Both the position numbers and the translations under genes were made by a program. Positions 34,643-45,979 of a stretch of DNA of 64,000 bases are shown here, one piece after another. Position 1 is the stretch's first letter; each line of letters starts with the position of its first letter. The notes below the pieces were generated by a model that saw only the letters and a program-made list of their open reading frames with translations, had not been told where the DNA came from and did not search any database. The stretch is from Earliella scabrosa (taxonomy: Eukaryota > Basidiomycota > Agaricomycetes > Polyporales > Polyporaceae), in assembly GCA_022605405.1 (NCBI GenBank), contig JABYQQ010000004.1:124001-188000 (forward strand). Reading direction: 5' to 3'.

Positions 34643-35577
34643 TCGCAGAACGTCGTGGAGGTGGTCGTGATACAGGAGAGGTGTGACATGCGCTCCGTTA
34701 CGCTCTGCGCTCTACACTTACACACATGAATGGGCACGATGATAATGAACTTACATACATATGTTGCGCTCGCTGTCGCTATAGCTAGAATATTGCTTTG
34801 CCGTCGTATCTTCCCCTGGTTCTCGAGCTTACATAGTACACCATACCGTACATATTTTTACACGACACACTATTCGCCCAATGTGTCTCCGACGTCAATG
34901 GTTGCGCTGTGCGCATGGCGAGTTGATACACGAGTCTCAATCCTGTTGCGAGGTATCATCGGGGACTCCCCGTATACATGATTAATTCATGTCGCTTCCG
35001 GCAGGATCTGAGCTCGTCGTGCTGGCCTGGACCGATCAGACAGAGTATGTACGTACAAGCAGACACAACAGTACATTCATCAGGTCTAAGTAGCCGGCTC
35101 TACAGGGGCAACAACTCGTGTTTCGGAAGCCCTAGCCCGGCATCACAATTATTACAGTATACATGCGGCTGCTCGACGGTGGGCGTGGGCCAAGGTTCGA
35201 GCAGACTCGATCATGATCAGAACAGGGCGAGAGACAGCGTGCAACCGGGATACATCATGACAACAAATCGTAAGGTAGCATGAATATCGTACGTACAAAG
35301 TAGCGTGGGCAGAGAGCATCTATGGGGAGACCACCGAGCGCGAGACCGAGGCAGGGGCTGGGGCAGGGGGACACTGGGAGCGGGGAGAGGGATTGACTGT
35401 ACATCAGGATCAAGAGACAACATTGGAGCGTCCGAGCATTCGACATCGACCAGCGAGAACCACAGCACAGTACACCAGGAGACAGAGAGCAGACGGCATC
35501 CGGGGCTCCTGCGAGGATCGTCCGGGCCACCGGCCAACGAGGGGAGGTTTGAAGTGAGAGACGCGTATCCTCGTCCT
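34643..35577. other. Convergent intergenic region
   Basis: 935 bp between the DNM1-type stop and the BCS1-like stop, where both genes point inward. It should hold both 3' UTRs and polyadenylation sites. No coding signal is seen. Confidence 0.5.
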
Positions 35578-38500
35578 TCACGCTTGTGCATCCGCAGGAG
35601 CGGGCGCGTCCTCGGTCTGCGGGACCTGTTGCTGCTGCTGCGCCTTGACAGCGACCCACTTTTCAGCGTCCTTGCCACCCGCGGGGGCCTTCTCGGGCTC
35701 CTCTTCCGACGTGACGCTCTCTTCGGTGTCGGCGTCCGCGCCGCTCGTGTTCTCCGACTCGGACGTCGTCGACGATGACTCGGTCGCAGACGCGGGCGAC
35801 TCAGCCGTCGCGCTCGTCGCGACCGCCTTGCTCTCGCGCGGCGCGGAGCGTTTGGTCTTCTGGCGCGCGTCCTTCTTCTCCCTCGCCTGCTGCTGCTGCT
35901 GCTCCTTTTCCTTGACTTCCAGCTCGGCCTTCTGCATCGTGGACCCCGCGTGAGCGCACTGACACTCCGAGCAGCGTGCGACCCGCGACTGGCGATCATA
36001 CCTCTTTCGCGGCCGCCGCCACCGCCTCCTTCTGCGGAGAGAGAGCCACAGGGGAAACACCACGCGCGCGCGTCAGTAACGATTGTCGCCGAGGTGATCG
36101 TCCGTGGGGGCACGCTACCTCTTTCGCCTCGGCTTCCTCCTTCTGCGGCGCACACGCACACGGTCAGCCAAAAGTCGCCGACGGACGCGCGCGTAAGCGA
36201 GACGTAAAACGCACCTCCTTCCGCGCCTTCTCCTCCGCTTCCTTCTTCTCCTTCGCCTCGCGCTGCGGGCAGACGGACGTCAGCGATGCGGCCCCTCTCG
36301 CACGCGCGCGCGGGAGAGGCAGGTCAATGGAGCGCACCTCTTCCTTCTCCTTCTTCAGCTTCTCGCGCATCTCGCGTTCAGACACGACCCTGTCAAGAGA
36401 GGGAGAGAGTTAGTGCGCAGTCCGCCGCGCCCCCTTCTTCCATGCCACAGCGCGCGACACGCACCACGCCGCGACCTCGTCCACGCACTCGCGCGGCCGG
36501 GTCTTGTTCCGGAGCAAGTAGCCCTGCAGCGAGGCGACCTGGATGTCAAAGCAAAAGCATGAGTCTATCGGACACCTCCTCCGACAGCAGGCCGGACGCA
36601 GTCCACGACTCACGCTCAGCTCGTTCTCAGGGATCGCGTCCGCGAAACGCTTTGCGAGCTCCGAGATCTCGTCCTCGGACAGAAGCGGCACCGAGTGCGT
36701 CGCGCGCTTGCGCTTTGACCCGGGCAGGTTCGCGGCCGACGTCGCGTCCCCAGGGTGCTTGGCTGTTGCTGACGCTCCCGATGCTCCCGATGCTGCTGCT
36801 GCTGCGCCCTCAGCGGACGCGCTCGCGCTCGGCTTGGCTGGGAAGAAACACTTGAAGATGCCTTCCGCCTGCCACTTTGTGGCGTGCTTGAAGTTGACCC
36901 AGACGTCCATCCGCCCTGGCCGGCTGAGAGCAGGGTCGAGGCGCTCGATGTGGTTTGTCGTCGCGAACAGAAGACTGTGGGACAGTTCCGCGTTCCGAGC
37001 GTCAGCATGCTCCGCGAGCGGGGATACGGGCGCGGATCGAGTGGCACTCACCGGCCCTCCGCCGCGGCGACGCCGTCAAGACTGTTAAGGAGGCCGCTCA
37101 AACTGAGCGTCGACCCGTCGTTGTTATCGTCCTTGTTCTTAGCCGACGATGTGCTGCTGCTTGACGAGCCCCCCGTTGGGACGCCCGTCGAGGACTCGTC
37201 ACGGGATATGCCCCGCGTAAAGGCTGCGTCCAAATCTTCTAGAAGGAGGATACATCTGTTCAGGCAGAGGACGTGAGCACGCATGACCGCCGGACGCGCC
37301 GTCTCGGCCGCAATTCGAATACCGACCTCGACGGTACATTACCCATCAGCGTCGTCAATGTATTGTCGCTCATGCTGGCGCAGACAGGGTCCGTCAGGGC
37401 TTCCGTTCTGTTCGAACATGATGAGCGCGGCGTGCTTACCCCTTCGAGGAGAGCGAGACGACGTAGATGTCAAGCCCCAGCTCTCCCGCAAGGCTGTGAA
37501 TTAGCGATGTCTTCCCACTGGGCGCGGTGATTAAGTGCAAATGAAAGACCGGAACTGGAGCAAGTCGTACCTGCCGGGCACCCCGTGCAATAGATAGCCG
37601 CGTCTGAATGGAATGCCTGTCATGGAGTCAGTACCGTGACAGTCCCCGCCGCGCTAGTAGCTGACCTCTCTCGGCATACCTAGAGGCCATTACGTGTCAG
37701 CTGCGCCGCACCGTTCCTCCGGATGAACACCTACCAGTCCTCAGAGGCAAGGAAGTCCTTGCAGTCGGCCAGGATCATGTCCTTGACACCAGGCTCGAGC
37801 ACAATGGAACTCATGGGCCGCTTCTGGCGCGCACCGTTCCACCGCCAGCATCCATACGTCCTGCGAGCGATGCAGTGAGCGAGATGGGCGAGCCGAGGAG
37901 GCTGGTAGAGGCGTGGTGACGCACGTGTCGGCCATGAAAATGTGCACGCGGTGCTCCGCATCCTTCTCGTACTCGCGCTTCGCTTCAAGCACGAGCTTCT
38001 TCAAGATGTCGTTGTTCCGCGCGACGACGCTGACGAGAGGGCGTATTAGGGTGCCACCGCCTAGCGCCGTCGGAGGTGAATATACGCGACATACCTTATT
38101 TTGAGCTCAGCGCAGGAGCCGTAGTCCTGGAAGCGCTTGGTGCGGGTTATCTTGTTTGATGGGACATCAGAACGGCCGTGTTCGACAGATCAGAAGACGG
38201 CGGAGGACGAAAGACGACTTACACGGAGCCAGTGGCCACGGTAATAGATGGTGTGTGTGGTATCTGAGACACATGGGCAGAAGAACGGGGACGAAGATGA
38301 TGTCATCCAGACACGGAGACAAGAATGGCGAACACGTACCCATACTCGGCACAATCGCGACTGGGGGTTCGCAGCGTTCGGGGGCAGGCGCCGGACATCG
38401 GTCAGCGTTCGGCGGCGGTCGTCGCATCCGGCACCAATACACTCGCCCTCACCTTTGCGCTTCCGCCCGCCGCCCTGTGAGAACTCGCCCGCGTTCTCCT

Positions 38501-39102
38501 CGTCCTCGTTCTCCTCGTCTTCCAGGTCCCCCGTCGTCTTCTGCGTCAGTCCGTGGCGCGAGACCGAGCGCGTCGTGATGTCAAACTCGCGGCTGCGACC
38601 CCATGCAGGTTGCTATAAACGTGCAAGTGTTTCAGCCTCAGCGGTGCAGGTCCTGGGAAAGCGCGTCCACTCGCCTTGGAAAGCCAGTGCATCAGCCTGC
38701 GTGTGGCGCATTTTGTCAGTGCCTGTCTCGAGAAGCGTCCGCGACAGCGCGGCGACGTACCAATCGTACGGGTAGTCTTCTTGACTAAAGTGTGCGGTCA
38801 GGAAGAACGCTGGGGAACATGGTGCCATGACGCGATCAGCTGGGGACAGGGGGCGCTCTCCGAACACACCGCGGGCACGCAGCACTCACAGTCAATGAAC
38901 CCATTCCACGCCGACACCGATGCCCTCCGTGCGGTCTCCACCGTTCCGCCTATGACGACAAGTTTCTGCGTGGCACGGGCGCGTCAGCATGCTGAAGTAC
39001 GAGGAAGAAGGGCATAGAGAGTGTGGCGAGACTGACGAGCGTGTCCTGGATGGGATTGCTGTTCCCGGTGAGGGGCGAGAGCAAACTTTTGATAGCTTGC
39101 AT
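35578..39102 (-). CDS. BCS1-like AAA ATPase with charged micro-exon tail
   Basis: ATG 39102 gives MQAIKSLLSPLTGNSNPIQD. A BCS1-type N-terminal domain follows (FLTAHFSQEDYPYDWYVAAL). The AAA module has Walker A split by an intron (GVPG/SGKTSLIHSL), Walker B (CILLLEDLDAAF) and the later LLFATTNHIERLDPAL with SRPGRMDVW. Ser/Ala-rich loops are inserted after Walker B and after the arginine region. The C-terminus is unusual: small phase-0 exons (36215-36262, 36119-36142, 36002-36031), each made of Lys/Glu/Ala, lead to a Gln-rich, acidic tail ending at 35578. BCS1 proper inserts the Rieske protein in mitochondria. Basidiomycetes have many diverged BCS1-like copies, and this tail makes it one of those. 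Function and location are unsure. Exons near the N-terminus are approximate. Confidence 0.85.
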
Positions 39103-42100
39103 CGCGTCAGAGGAAAGGGAGGAGAAAGGCGGAGGCGAGCGAAGAGAGGGACGGGGAGGGTTTATAACGCCGCTGTGGGCCGCCGCGTGTCGCTCGGATG
39201 AGAGCAGGGCATACCGAGTTACGCGCTAAATAGCTTGTCGAAGAGATCCGGGGCCAATTTCGGAGTTCGGAAGGAGTAATGCGCAAGCGGATCTCGAGAT
39301 TGGCAGGACTTGTCGCAGGGATTCAGAATTTGCACACGGATAACCTGGGCGACCCTGGCGCAGAAACTTGGGTGCCGGCGTTCCTGCCACGGAGGGCAAG
39401 GCGCGACACCAGGGAGGCAGATCGGGAAACGCAGAGCACGGGTGCAGCGCATGTGGGTGAGACAGCTGCAGGAGGAATGCGTACGTATAGATGACTGCCC
39501 TCGCAGCGCGGCCGCGCGTGCACAAAGACACACATCGCGTCCTCTCCATCACGACCGCGGACGGGAGTGGTTGCCTCGTGTCCCGGCTATATTAGTCGTT
39601 CGCGATCATCCTCTCCTCCTCGGTCTGCACCACCCACCACCCACGGCTCGCGTTCTCATGCGCCCCTCACCTGAGCAGCCCGCATTGTCACGCCCGAGTG
39701 CGCGCAGCCTTCGCGCTCTCGCGTGGGCGTATCAGGACGCGAGCCATTACTCACTGGCGGGCGACAGTGTGTGGCCTCGGATGTCCGGCCCGCGCCACAA
39801 GCGAGCGCGTCTTGTACGAGAGCGTTCGCGTTTGCATCAAATGCTCTCACCCCTCCTCTCTCGGTTGCGAGAGGCATGTGGCCAGCTGAGAATGATGAGC
39901 CGCGTACCACATCCGTCGGACGCCCCGTCTCCCAGCATCAGCCAGCCCACTTCATCACAACGAGGAATGGAATGCCGCGTCCTCATCTCGTCCAGTCCAC
40001 CGCCCGCGCGAGCCCGCCGCCGTCTTCTCAGTCGCCGGCCTTCACCGCGCGGGGAATCCTCCGCAGACACGGCGCATGGTGCCTCCGTACCACTTCGGAC
40101 GCCGTACCACGGGCGGGGCCAAGGGTGCTACCCAAGTACGCCGCACACACGCTTCCGGGAATCATATCTCAGGCCAGATCCGCATCTCGAGCGTGCCCCT
40201 CCTGCGGACGAAAAAGATCGTAAGACGGAAGTGCGGTGTGCAATGTGAGCAAGCTTGCGGGACGTCCGTGTGTAAGCACGCCTGATGGCCACTGGCCAGG
40301 ACGCTTTCGCCATCCTGGGCCGTCGGCGCGATAGCTTCGATCCGTCGTACGTAAAACGCGACGGGCCAATGCGCTGCGACTTACCTCTCAAAGGCTCCAT
40401 CCGCCGACGGTTCTCCCAAACTCTCCACAGGGGCCGCACACACTTATGTCATAGGAACCGTGCGGGTGCTGCAACCGTTCGCTGTTCGGGAGAGGACGCG
40501 CGTCGCGCGGGACTTGTACGCATTCATGAGCAACGCCTCCTGCGCGGAGGAGCCAGCACTCACGATGCGATGCGAATGCGGTGCAAGCTAGGGTTTGAGG
40601 GTGCGCGCCGCCGTGGACTAAGATGGCCTCTATACGGAAGGTTTGGGACAGAGCTCGCCAGCCTCATGTCTTCCGCCCTAACGGACAAGGAAGTGATCAA
40701 TCCCGGATACGCCCATAGAAGACGACACGACTGCCCAGGTCGGTGGCGTCCCCACCACGACCCGCTCGCGGCGCCCGGTGGTACCGCGACGCCTTCTGTG
40801 GCACGATTGGGCAGCGTGTAGCTCAATGGGCATGGGCAGCGGCCCGAGTATACCACACTGAAGGAGACGTCAACGCGATCGCCGCTGCTTCAAAGCACTT
40901 GGCGCGCGGCGGGCGTAAACTGAGAATCCAGATCGTAAAGGGCAGCCACGAGAACCGATGCTGCAGGGCCCTAGAACCCACTCGTCGAAATTGAGGGTTG
41001 GCTGGACGCAATTGGATCAGGTCCAAGAAGGAAGGCGTGGCAGTTGAACGGGAGATCACCAAAAAGTAAAGCATCCGGATGCTCCAGAGCTCATCCACAG
41101 AACGTCTGGTGCAAGGGGCACCTGGGTCTTCCATGGTATCGCAATAATCATGAATCCGATCCGTGCGTCAGCGTAAACGACACAGCCTGGATTGGAGAAG
41201 GACAGGACACACAGAACTCGGGGGCACATGTATTGTGGCGAGCCGTTAGGCTTCTGTCACGGTATGAAGACGAGCCCGACATCTGTAGACACCGCTCGTG
41301 ATTCTGGGGTGGACAAGAAGTTCATGAGCGTCGGTCACATAGCAAAATGGATCATGCCGAAGATCATCCCAATCCTGTCGTCTGTTGCCAACGTTAAGGT
41401 TTGTTGCAACCACATATAGAGATATCTCTTGGACATCGAATGGGCGCGCCGCCCATCGCGCAGTGTTCAATGTTGTATTCCCGATCGATCTGTAGACCGA
41501 TACATCAGAATAGAGTCGACCAACTCCGACGATACAGGACACATACCGCGTGCATCACTAGGCATCGTGAGAGTCGAGCATGTAGCGTGGAACGGAATGA
41601 TATTGGAACCCACCAAAGACGCAGGACTCCATTAGGTTTGAAGCAGAACCAGTGCAGCAGAATCATGCGTGAAACCGGCCAGGCCACCCCGTAATGGAAC
41701 GCGAGGATGATGAGTAGTGCCAATGCGGTTTGAGTGAGATGGTTGTGGTCGATGCGACAAAACTGGAGTTGAGACGCCTCCGTCTTCCAGCCGAAGCTCC
41801 TGGTTCATGTTCGCACTCTAGGGGTACTCTCCGAAACGAAAGCTAGACGTATGATGTTCATTAGGTATCAATATACATTATATCCTGCAGGCGGAAAGGC
41901 CTCAGCATTCATCGAAACAGGTGTGAGCTCGGGACACGAACCAGACGCACCGGACCTCGCTGGTCAGCACGTACAAGCGCGCCGCACCGGTAGAGGCCAT
42001 AGGAGGACACAATCATGGGAATGACGTCGAGTTGTGGTTGAGTGATCAGATCTCCATGTGTATGCAGCGCGCGAACCATCGATGACGGATACTGATTCCG

Positions 42101-42333
42101 AGCACTGGGAGATGCCGACGCCTGACTGCGGGTGGTACGGAAGAGCCTTCAGGCACTATATGCGTCCACAAAGTGCAGTTGACTGTGGATTGAGACGATC
42201 AATCTGATCGTAGGACAGAGTGAGCTATTCCGGACCTTTATCCATCGCGATAGGCGGCGAGAAGGACCCCTCGACGGTTAACCCGATGACAGAGACTGAT
42301 GATGAGACGCACCGTGATATGTGGGTATCCTCA
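39103..42333. other. 3.2 kb without a recognisable gene
   Basis: This is the longest empty stretch of the window. The GC-rich part (39.3-40.3 kb) keeps a 312-codon frame open on the plus strand, but it is Arg/Pro/Ser-rich and overlaps other long frames, as chance frames do. On the minus strand near 41.6-41.75 kb a hydrophobic segment (ALALLIILAFHYGVAWPVSR) looks like a membrane helix but has no convincing continuation. Decayed genes are possible. No tRNA was recognised. Confidence 0.45.
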
Positions 42334-43128
42334 CTAGTCTTCTCGAAGCAGACTACCCATTTCCATGTTGTCTTCTCCATCTTGAGCAGAAGCGACCACG
42401 AGACCCTCGTTCATCTCCCTCTTAACGCAGAGCTGTTCTGCGAAGATGACGGTACCGGCGGTGCTGAGACACATGACCAGGTAAAAGAAGAGCGAGGTCG
42501 GGATCGCTGCGGAATAGTACGTGGTGAGGACCAGGTGATTGAAGAGGAGCGTAAGGGAGAAGTCGAGGATGAGCCTTGGGCGTCGGACGAGGCCGTATAG
42601 GTAGTACACGCTGCGGCAAGCGTGTGAGCGGAGTGGGCGGACGATGACAGCGATAGCACGTACTCTGCCGCCGAGGCCGCCATCCAGCACACGGCGATGA
42701 TCCAACACCGCACAGGGTCTACACTCCTGAAGTCGCTCAGCTGAGCGGGCCCCAGCCCAACTTGCTTCCCTCCGCTCCAGACCACGTTGAACGACTTCCA
42801 CGGGCCTTCTCCGGGCAGCGCGCGAGTGGTCGGTCTTCCAGCCATCTCCCGCCAGTCCATGATCATGCCTGGAGAAGAACAGTGAGGACATACCACCAAG
42901 AGGCACATCGCGCCGCATACCGACATTAGCCGCACCGCCCTCGTACTCGAGCGATCCAGGTTCCGCGAACATGACGAGAAGCGGGGGAATGAGGAGAGAC
43001 AGCGTCACATAGTGCAGAGTCTGCATCGCGATGATCTGGGCACATCGTGAGTCATCGGCCAGCGTGTCGCGCATGTTACTCACCTGGGATACAATGAGAA
43101 CAGGGTCCCATCCTGTGGCCTTGGCCAT
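42334..43128 (-). CDS. SYS1: SYS1-type Golgi membrane protein
   Basis: Sys1 is a small four-span protein that brings the GTPase Arl3/ARFRP1 to the trans-Golgi for vesicle trafficking. ATG 43128 gives MAKATGWDPVLIVSQ. An intron with GTGAGT leads to IIAMQTLHYVTLSLLIPPLL, the family's first membrane span. The next exons give MIMDWREMAGRPTTRAL, VDPVRCWIIAVCWMAASAAE and SVYYLYGLVRRPRLILDFSL. The last spans follow (LFNHLVLTTYYSAAIPTSLF, YLVMCLSTAGTVIFAEQLC) and then a hydrophilic tail to 42334. The DF.LT..F.HL...YY.....P pattern is diagnostic. Four exons are needed. It is divergent from P5, with 256 bp between starts. Confidence 0.92.
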   Translation of the reverse strand: MAKATGWDPVLIVSQVSNMRDTLADDSRCAQIIAMQTLHYVTLSLLIPPLLVMFAEPGSLEYEGGAANVGMRRDVPLGGMSSLFFSRHDHGLAGDGWKTDHSRAARRRPVEVVQRGLERREASWAGARSAERLQECRPCAVLDHRRVLDGGLGGRVRAIAVIVRPLRSHACRSVYYLYGLVRRPRLILDFSLTLLFNHLVLTTYYSAAIPTSLFFYLVMCLSTAGTVIFAEQLCVKREMNEGLVVASAQDGEDNMEMGSLLRED

Positions 43129-43384
43129 CGTCCTCGTCGTCGCGAACAGCGAGCTTGGGCCCCAGCTGCGCGCCGTTCGTGCCACCCGCGTCAGCGCTCG
43201 GCATAGTCCGGCGTGGGGCTCCTTTAGGCAATAGAGACGCCCTGCAGCACCCCGGCCCGGCCGTTCCGCGCAGGCGCTTCATTAACGATGTTGGCACGCC
43301 TGGAGTTTGAGAGATAACTTCTCCCTCTATGTACGTGCTTGAAGCTTCCCTTCCTGACTTTATTGCTCTCCAAAGACGACTACG

Positions 43385-44739
43385 ATGGATCCAGTCCGCA
43401 CCGAAGTTAACCTGCATAGGCTTGATCCAGACACCCCCTTCTATGGCAACATGTCCGAGTACCTCAGCATCACGATATCATGCCTCTCCAGCTATCGCGT
43501 CCAGCACGACATTCAGCAAGAGCTCCGAAATTGCTCAGACAAGTTGACGGGATGCCAGGGAGATGTACTGATGGAGCTTGTCAATAACGGCGATCCCAAC
43601 GCGATACTCGACACGGCAATTCGGTGAGTTTGTGATCCATAATCACCCAGCCAGTAGCCCTAATCGCCCCCCACACACGCTGGTGGGGTGCAGATATCTC
43701 AGCGGTTGTATGACAAGGATGAAGAGCGTTGAAGGAGCCCTGTACGTGCTCGATGCGTTCCTCGACCCCTCCTGCAACGATGGGCGGTACGTAGGCGACG
43801 TCGCATCCCGAACGCTCATGGCTCAAGCCCACGCCTGCGCTGCCCACGCGCACTATGCCAAGTTCACGGCGTCTTCATCTGAACGCCTCGCCATTCAGGC
43901 GGACGAACGCCGCTTCTCTCGGCCCGAAACTATGCGCATCGGTGTCGGTCAACCCCCGCTGTCAAGCCTCGCACTCGCGGCACACCATGCTAACGAAAGC
44001 GTCAAGCGTGGCCTCGTCTCTCCCATCGTGCTCGTGGTAGGCTTCAAGATGCGCGACCTCGGCGAGGCGCTCGGTGTCAACTTGGACCAGATGAGCCGCG
44101 CGAAGAAGTTCAGGCCGCTGTGGCGCGTCATCTCTCGACGCATCGACGAGTTGTATGCGGAAGAGCGCAGAAGGCAGAGTCGAGCGTACGCGAGACCGAA
44201 CCAGTACGTGTGTGCGGCTGTGGGCTGTGGAATCCGTGGTGAGCAGCGTGGTGCGCTGAAGGCATGCGGAGGAAGGTGTCCGTCGGATATCAAGCCGAGC
44301 TACTGCAGCAAGGAGTGTCAGAAGAGGGTAAGTTGAGCGGCCCTTCTTGTACCATATCCGCGGCTGAGCACCACGTGTGGCGTAGGACTGGCCGAAGCAC
44401 AAGGAGATCTGCAAGCCTGGATCGTCAGGCAAGGCTCCCGAGGTCGCGGACAGAACCAAGGCGCTTGAACTCTTCGGGCTCGGAGAGTGTGAAGATGGCG
44501 ATGTAGAAGAAGAGCTTCAAGACGATTCTGAGACCCCTCGTGCGCAGACTCCCAGTGAACTTCTGGCCGAAGCGGTGGATCAGCAACCGGAAGTCCGGCA
44601 TGGTCGTAGGCGTGTCATCGACATTCCTGCGCCAAACCTGCCCGGGGGCTCAATTCAGGTCACCTCTAACACGATGGATCCCGAATTTATGAGGTCTTTC
44701 CGGGATGCCACGGCGAGGCTGATCGACGACGGCTCATGA
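43385..44739 (+). CDS. MYND-like zinc-finger protein, paralog P5
   Basis: Same three-exon plan as P4. Exon 1 from ATG 43385 (MDPVRTEVNLHRLDPDTPFY) has the YLSITISCLSSYR segment. Exon 2 starts YLSGCMTRMKSVEGALYVLD and includes LMAQAHACAAHAHYAKFTAS and PPLSSLALAAHHANESVKRG, then the cluster CAAVGC...ACGGRC...YCSKECQKR. Exon 3 gives DWPKHKEICKPG and an acidic tail of about 100 residues (ECEDGDVEEELQDDSE...) ending FRDATARLIDDGS at 44739. The tail is longer than that of P4. The full pattern is C-x4-C-x12-C-x3-C-x8-C-x3-C-x7-H-x3-C. This is probably the best-preserved family member here and a good reference for the others. It is likely a protein-interaction adaptor; its process is unknown. Confidence 0.87.
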
Positions 44740-44975
44740 CCCCGCAACCTGAGTGACCTATCTAGTTTCTCACATGTCGCTTGTACAGAATCACCAATAC
44801 ATCCCGATGCCCGTATTAATTGCGAGACAGCCTCTAATTCTATACAGAGATCTATCGCTTCCAGTTTGGGGCTGTCGGAGAATGGGCACAGTCTAACCGA
44901 GTTATTATGTAACCTGACTACAAGTTGGGTGAAGTTCAACAAACTGAAGACGTCGCATTATATGTAGCTCCCACC

Positions 44976-45500
44976 ATGTCTACCAGTGACAACTCGGAGT
45001 CGAACGTCGCTCACTCTACGACTGCCACCGCTTCACAACTTCCTGCTGCGGCCCAAACGGCCCCTCGTTTACGCCTATACTACCCTAACCGTCTACTACC
45101 AGGCCCCAGGCCCACTGTAGCCTTCGGTTTCATCCTTGATCCAGAGTGTCGCCGTAAGTGGGCCCGGCGATTCCACGAGGAACTGTACCCCAACAAACTT
45201 GCCACACTGTCTCCCGAAGAGGCCGAAGAAGAACTCGAGGACATGGAGCTCGCCACCACGCGTATGCTCCCCGCACTCATCTACCGCGAGTTCCCCGACC
45301 TTCCTCGACTCCGAAACCGCCTTTACCCAGCAGACCCGGCGAGAGGCTGTCCTGTTCCCACCCACGATATCTTTGTCCTTCGGGATAATGGCACTCACGA
45401 AGGGAAGCGTGCTCCGTTGACGCCTGAAGATATCGAGGGAGTGAGGCGAAGGCTGGAGGTCGGGGACCAGACACCTCAGTGGTATCGCGTCTGGAAGTAG
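44976..45500 (+). CDS. Hypothetical protein, 174 residues
   Basis: A single-exon frame from ATG 44976 in a good context (CACCATGTC). After a Ser/Thr/Ala-rich start the body reads LRLYYPNRLLPGPRPTVAFG, FILDPECRRKWARRFHEEL and a Glu-rich helix (SPEEAEEELEDMELATTRML). It continues with YREFPDLPRLRNRLYP and ends TPQWYRVWK at 45500. There is no signal peptide or membrane span. I recognise no family. A shorter related stretch at about 50.5 kb (KPKPRAMLGFTFLPEC) supports it as a real, locally duplicated gene. It lies 237 bp downstream of P5 on the same strand. Confidence 0.65.
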   Translation: MSTSDNSESNVAHSTTATASQLPAAAQTAPRLRLYYPNRLLPGPRPTVAFGFILDPECRRKWARRFHEELYPNKLATLSPEEAEEELEDMELATTRMLPALIYREFPDLPRLRNRLYPADPARGCPVPTHDIFVLRDNGTHEGKRAPLTPEDIEGVRRRLEVGDQTPQWYRVWK

Positions 45501-45979
45501 GTGTGGATACTGTTGAGACTACCTCTTTTACTGCTGTAATGACCCAGTGCATTTCGACCCAGCTACTAGATCGCGTGTGACGTCATGGCTGTTATATTGT
45601 GTCGCCGGTGAAGTTGCGAGTCACGCTTTCTGACAAGACCGCTCGGAGCACGACCATATCGGCACCTCGTGCGACTCGGAGAGATAGATCATAGCGAGGA
45701 ACGTTGTTCAAACCAACGGAGCATGACTCGGAATGAGTCAACGACGTCTCAGCTGCTCTGTGTACACGCACTCGCGGTGCCTGCGCAAAAGCAGTCGGAG
45801 AATAGGCTAGAGCCTGGCAACGGAACAAGATGACAACAGAACTGCACACGCGCGAAGTGCTGTGGGCCAAAGACAAAATACTAAGCAGTCAATTGAGGTC
45901 GATCAGGAGGCACCCATTTCGACCATAGGAATGTGAGCTATATCAGACTATGTATTTGGATACAGACTGCGTGAGCCCC
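45501..45979. other. Intergenic, convergent
   Basis: 479 bp between the stops of the hypothetical gene and P6. No coding signal seen. Confidence 0.45.

Noticed and set aside
36543..37088. 181-codon plus-strand frame
   Set aside because: Complete antisense overlap with the AAA ATPase exons; a shadow of their GC-rich codons.
39310..40248. 312-codon plus-strand frame
   Set aside because: It is Arg/Pro/Ser-rich, overlaps a 166-codon frame on the same strand (39723-40223), has no domain and sits in GC-rich DNA where long chance frames are common.
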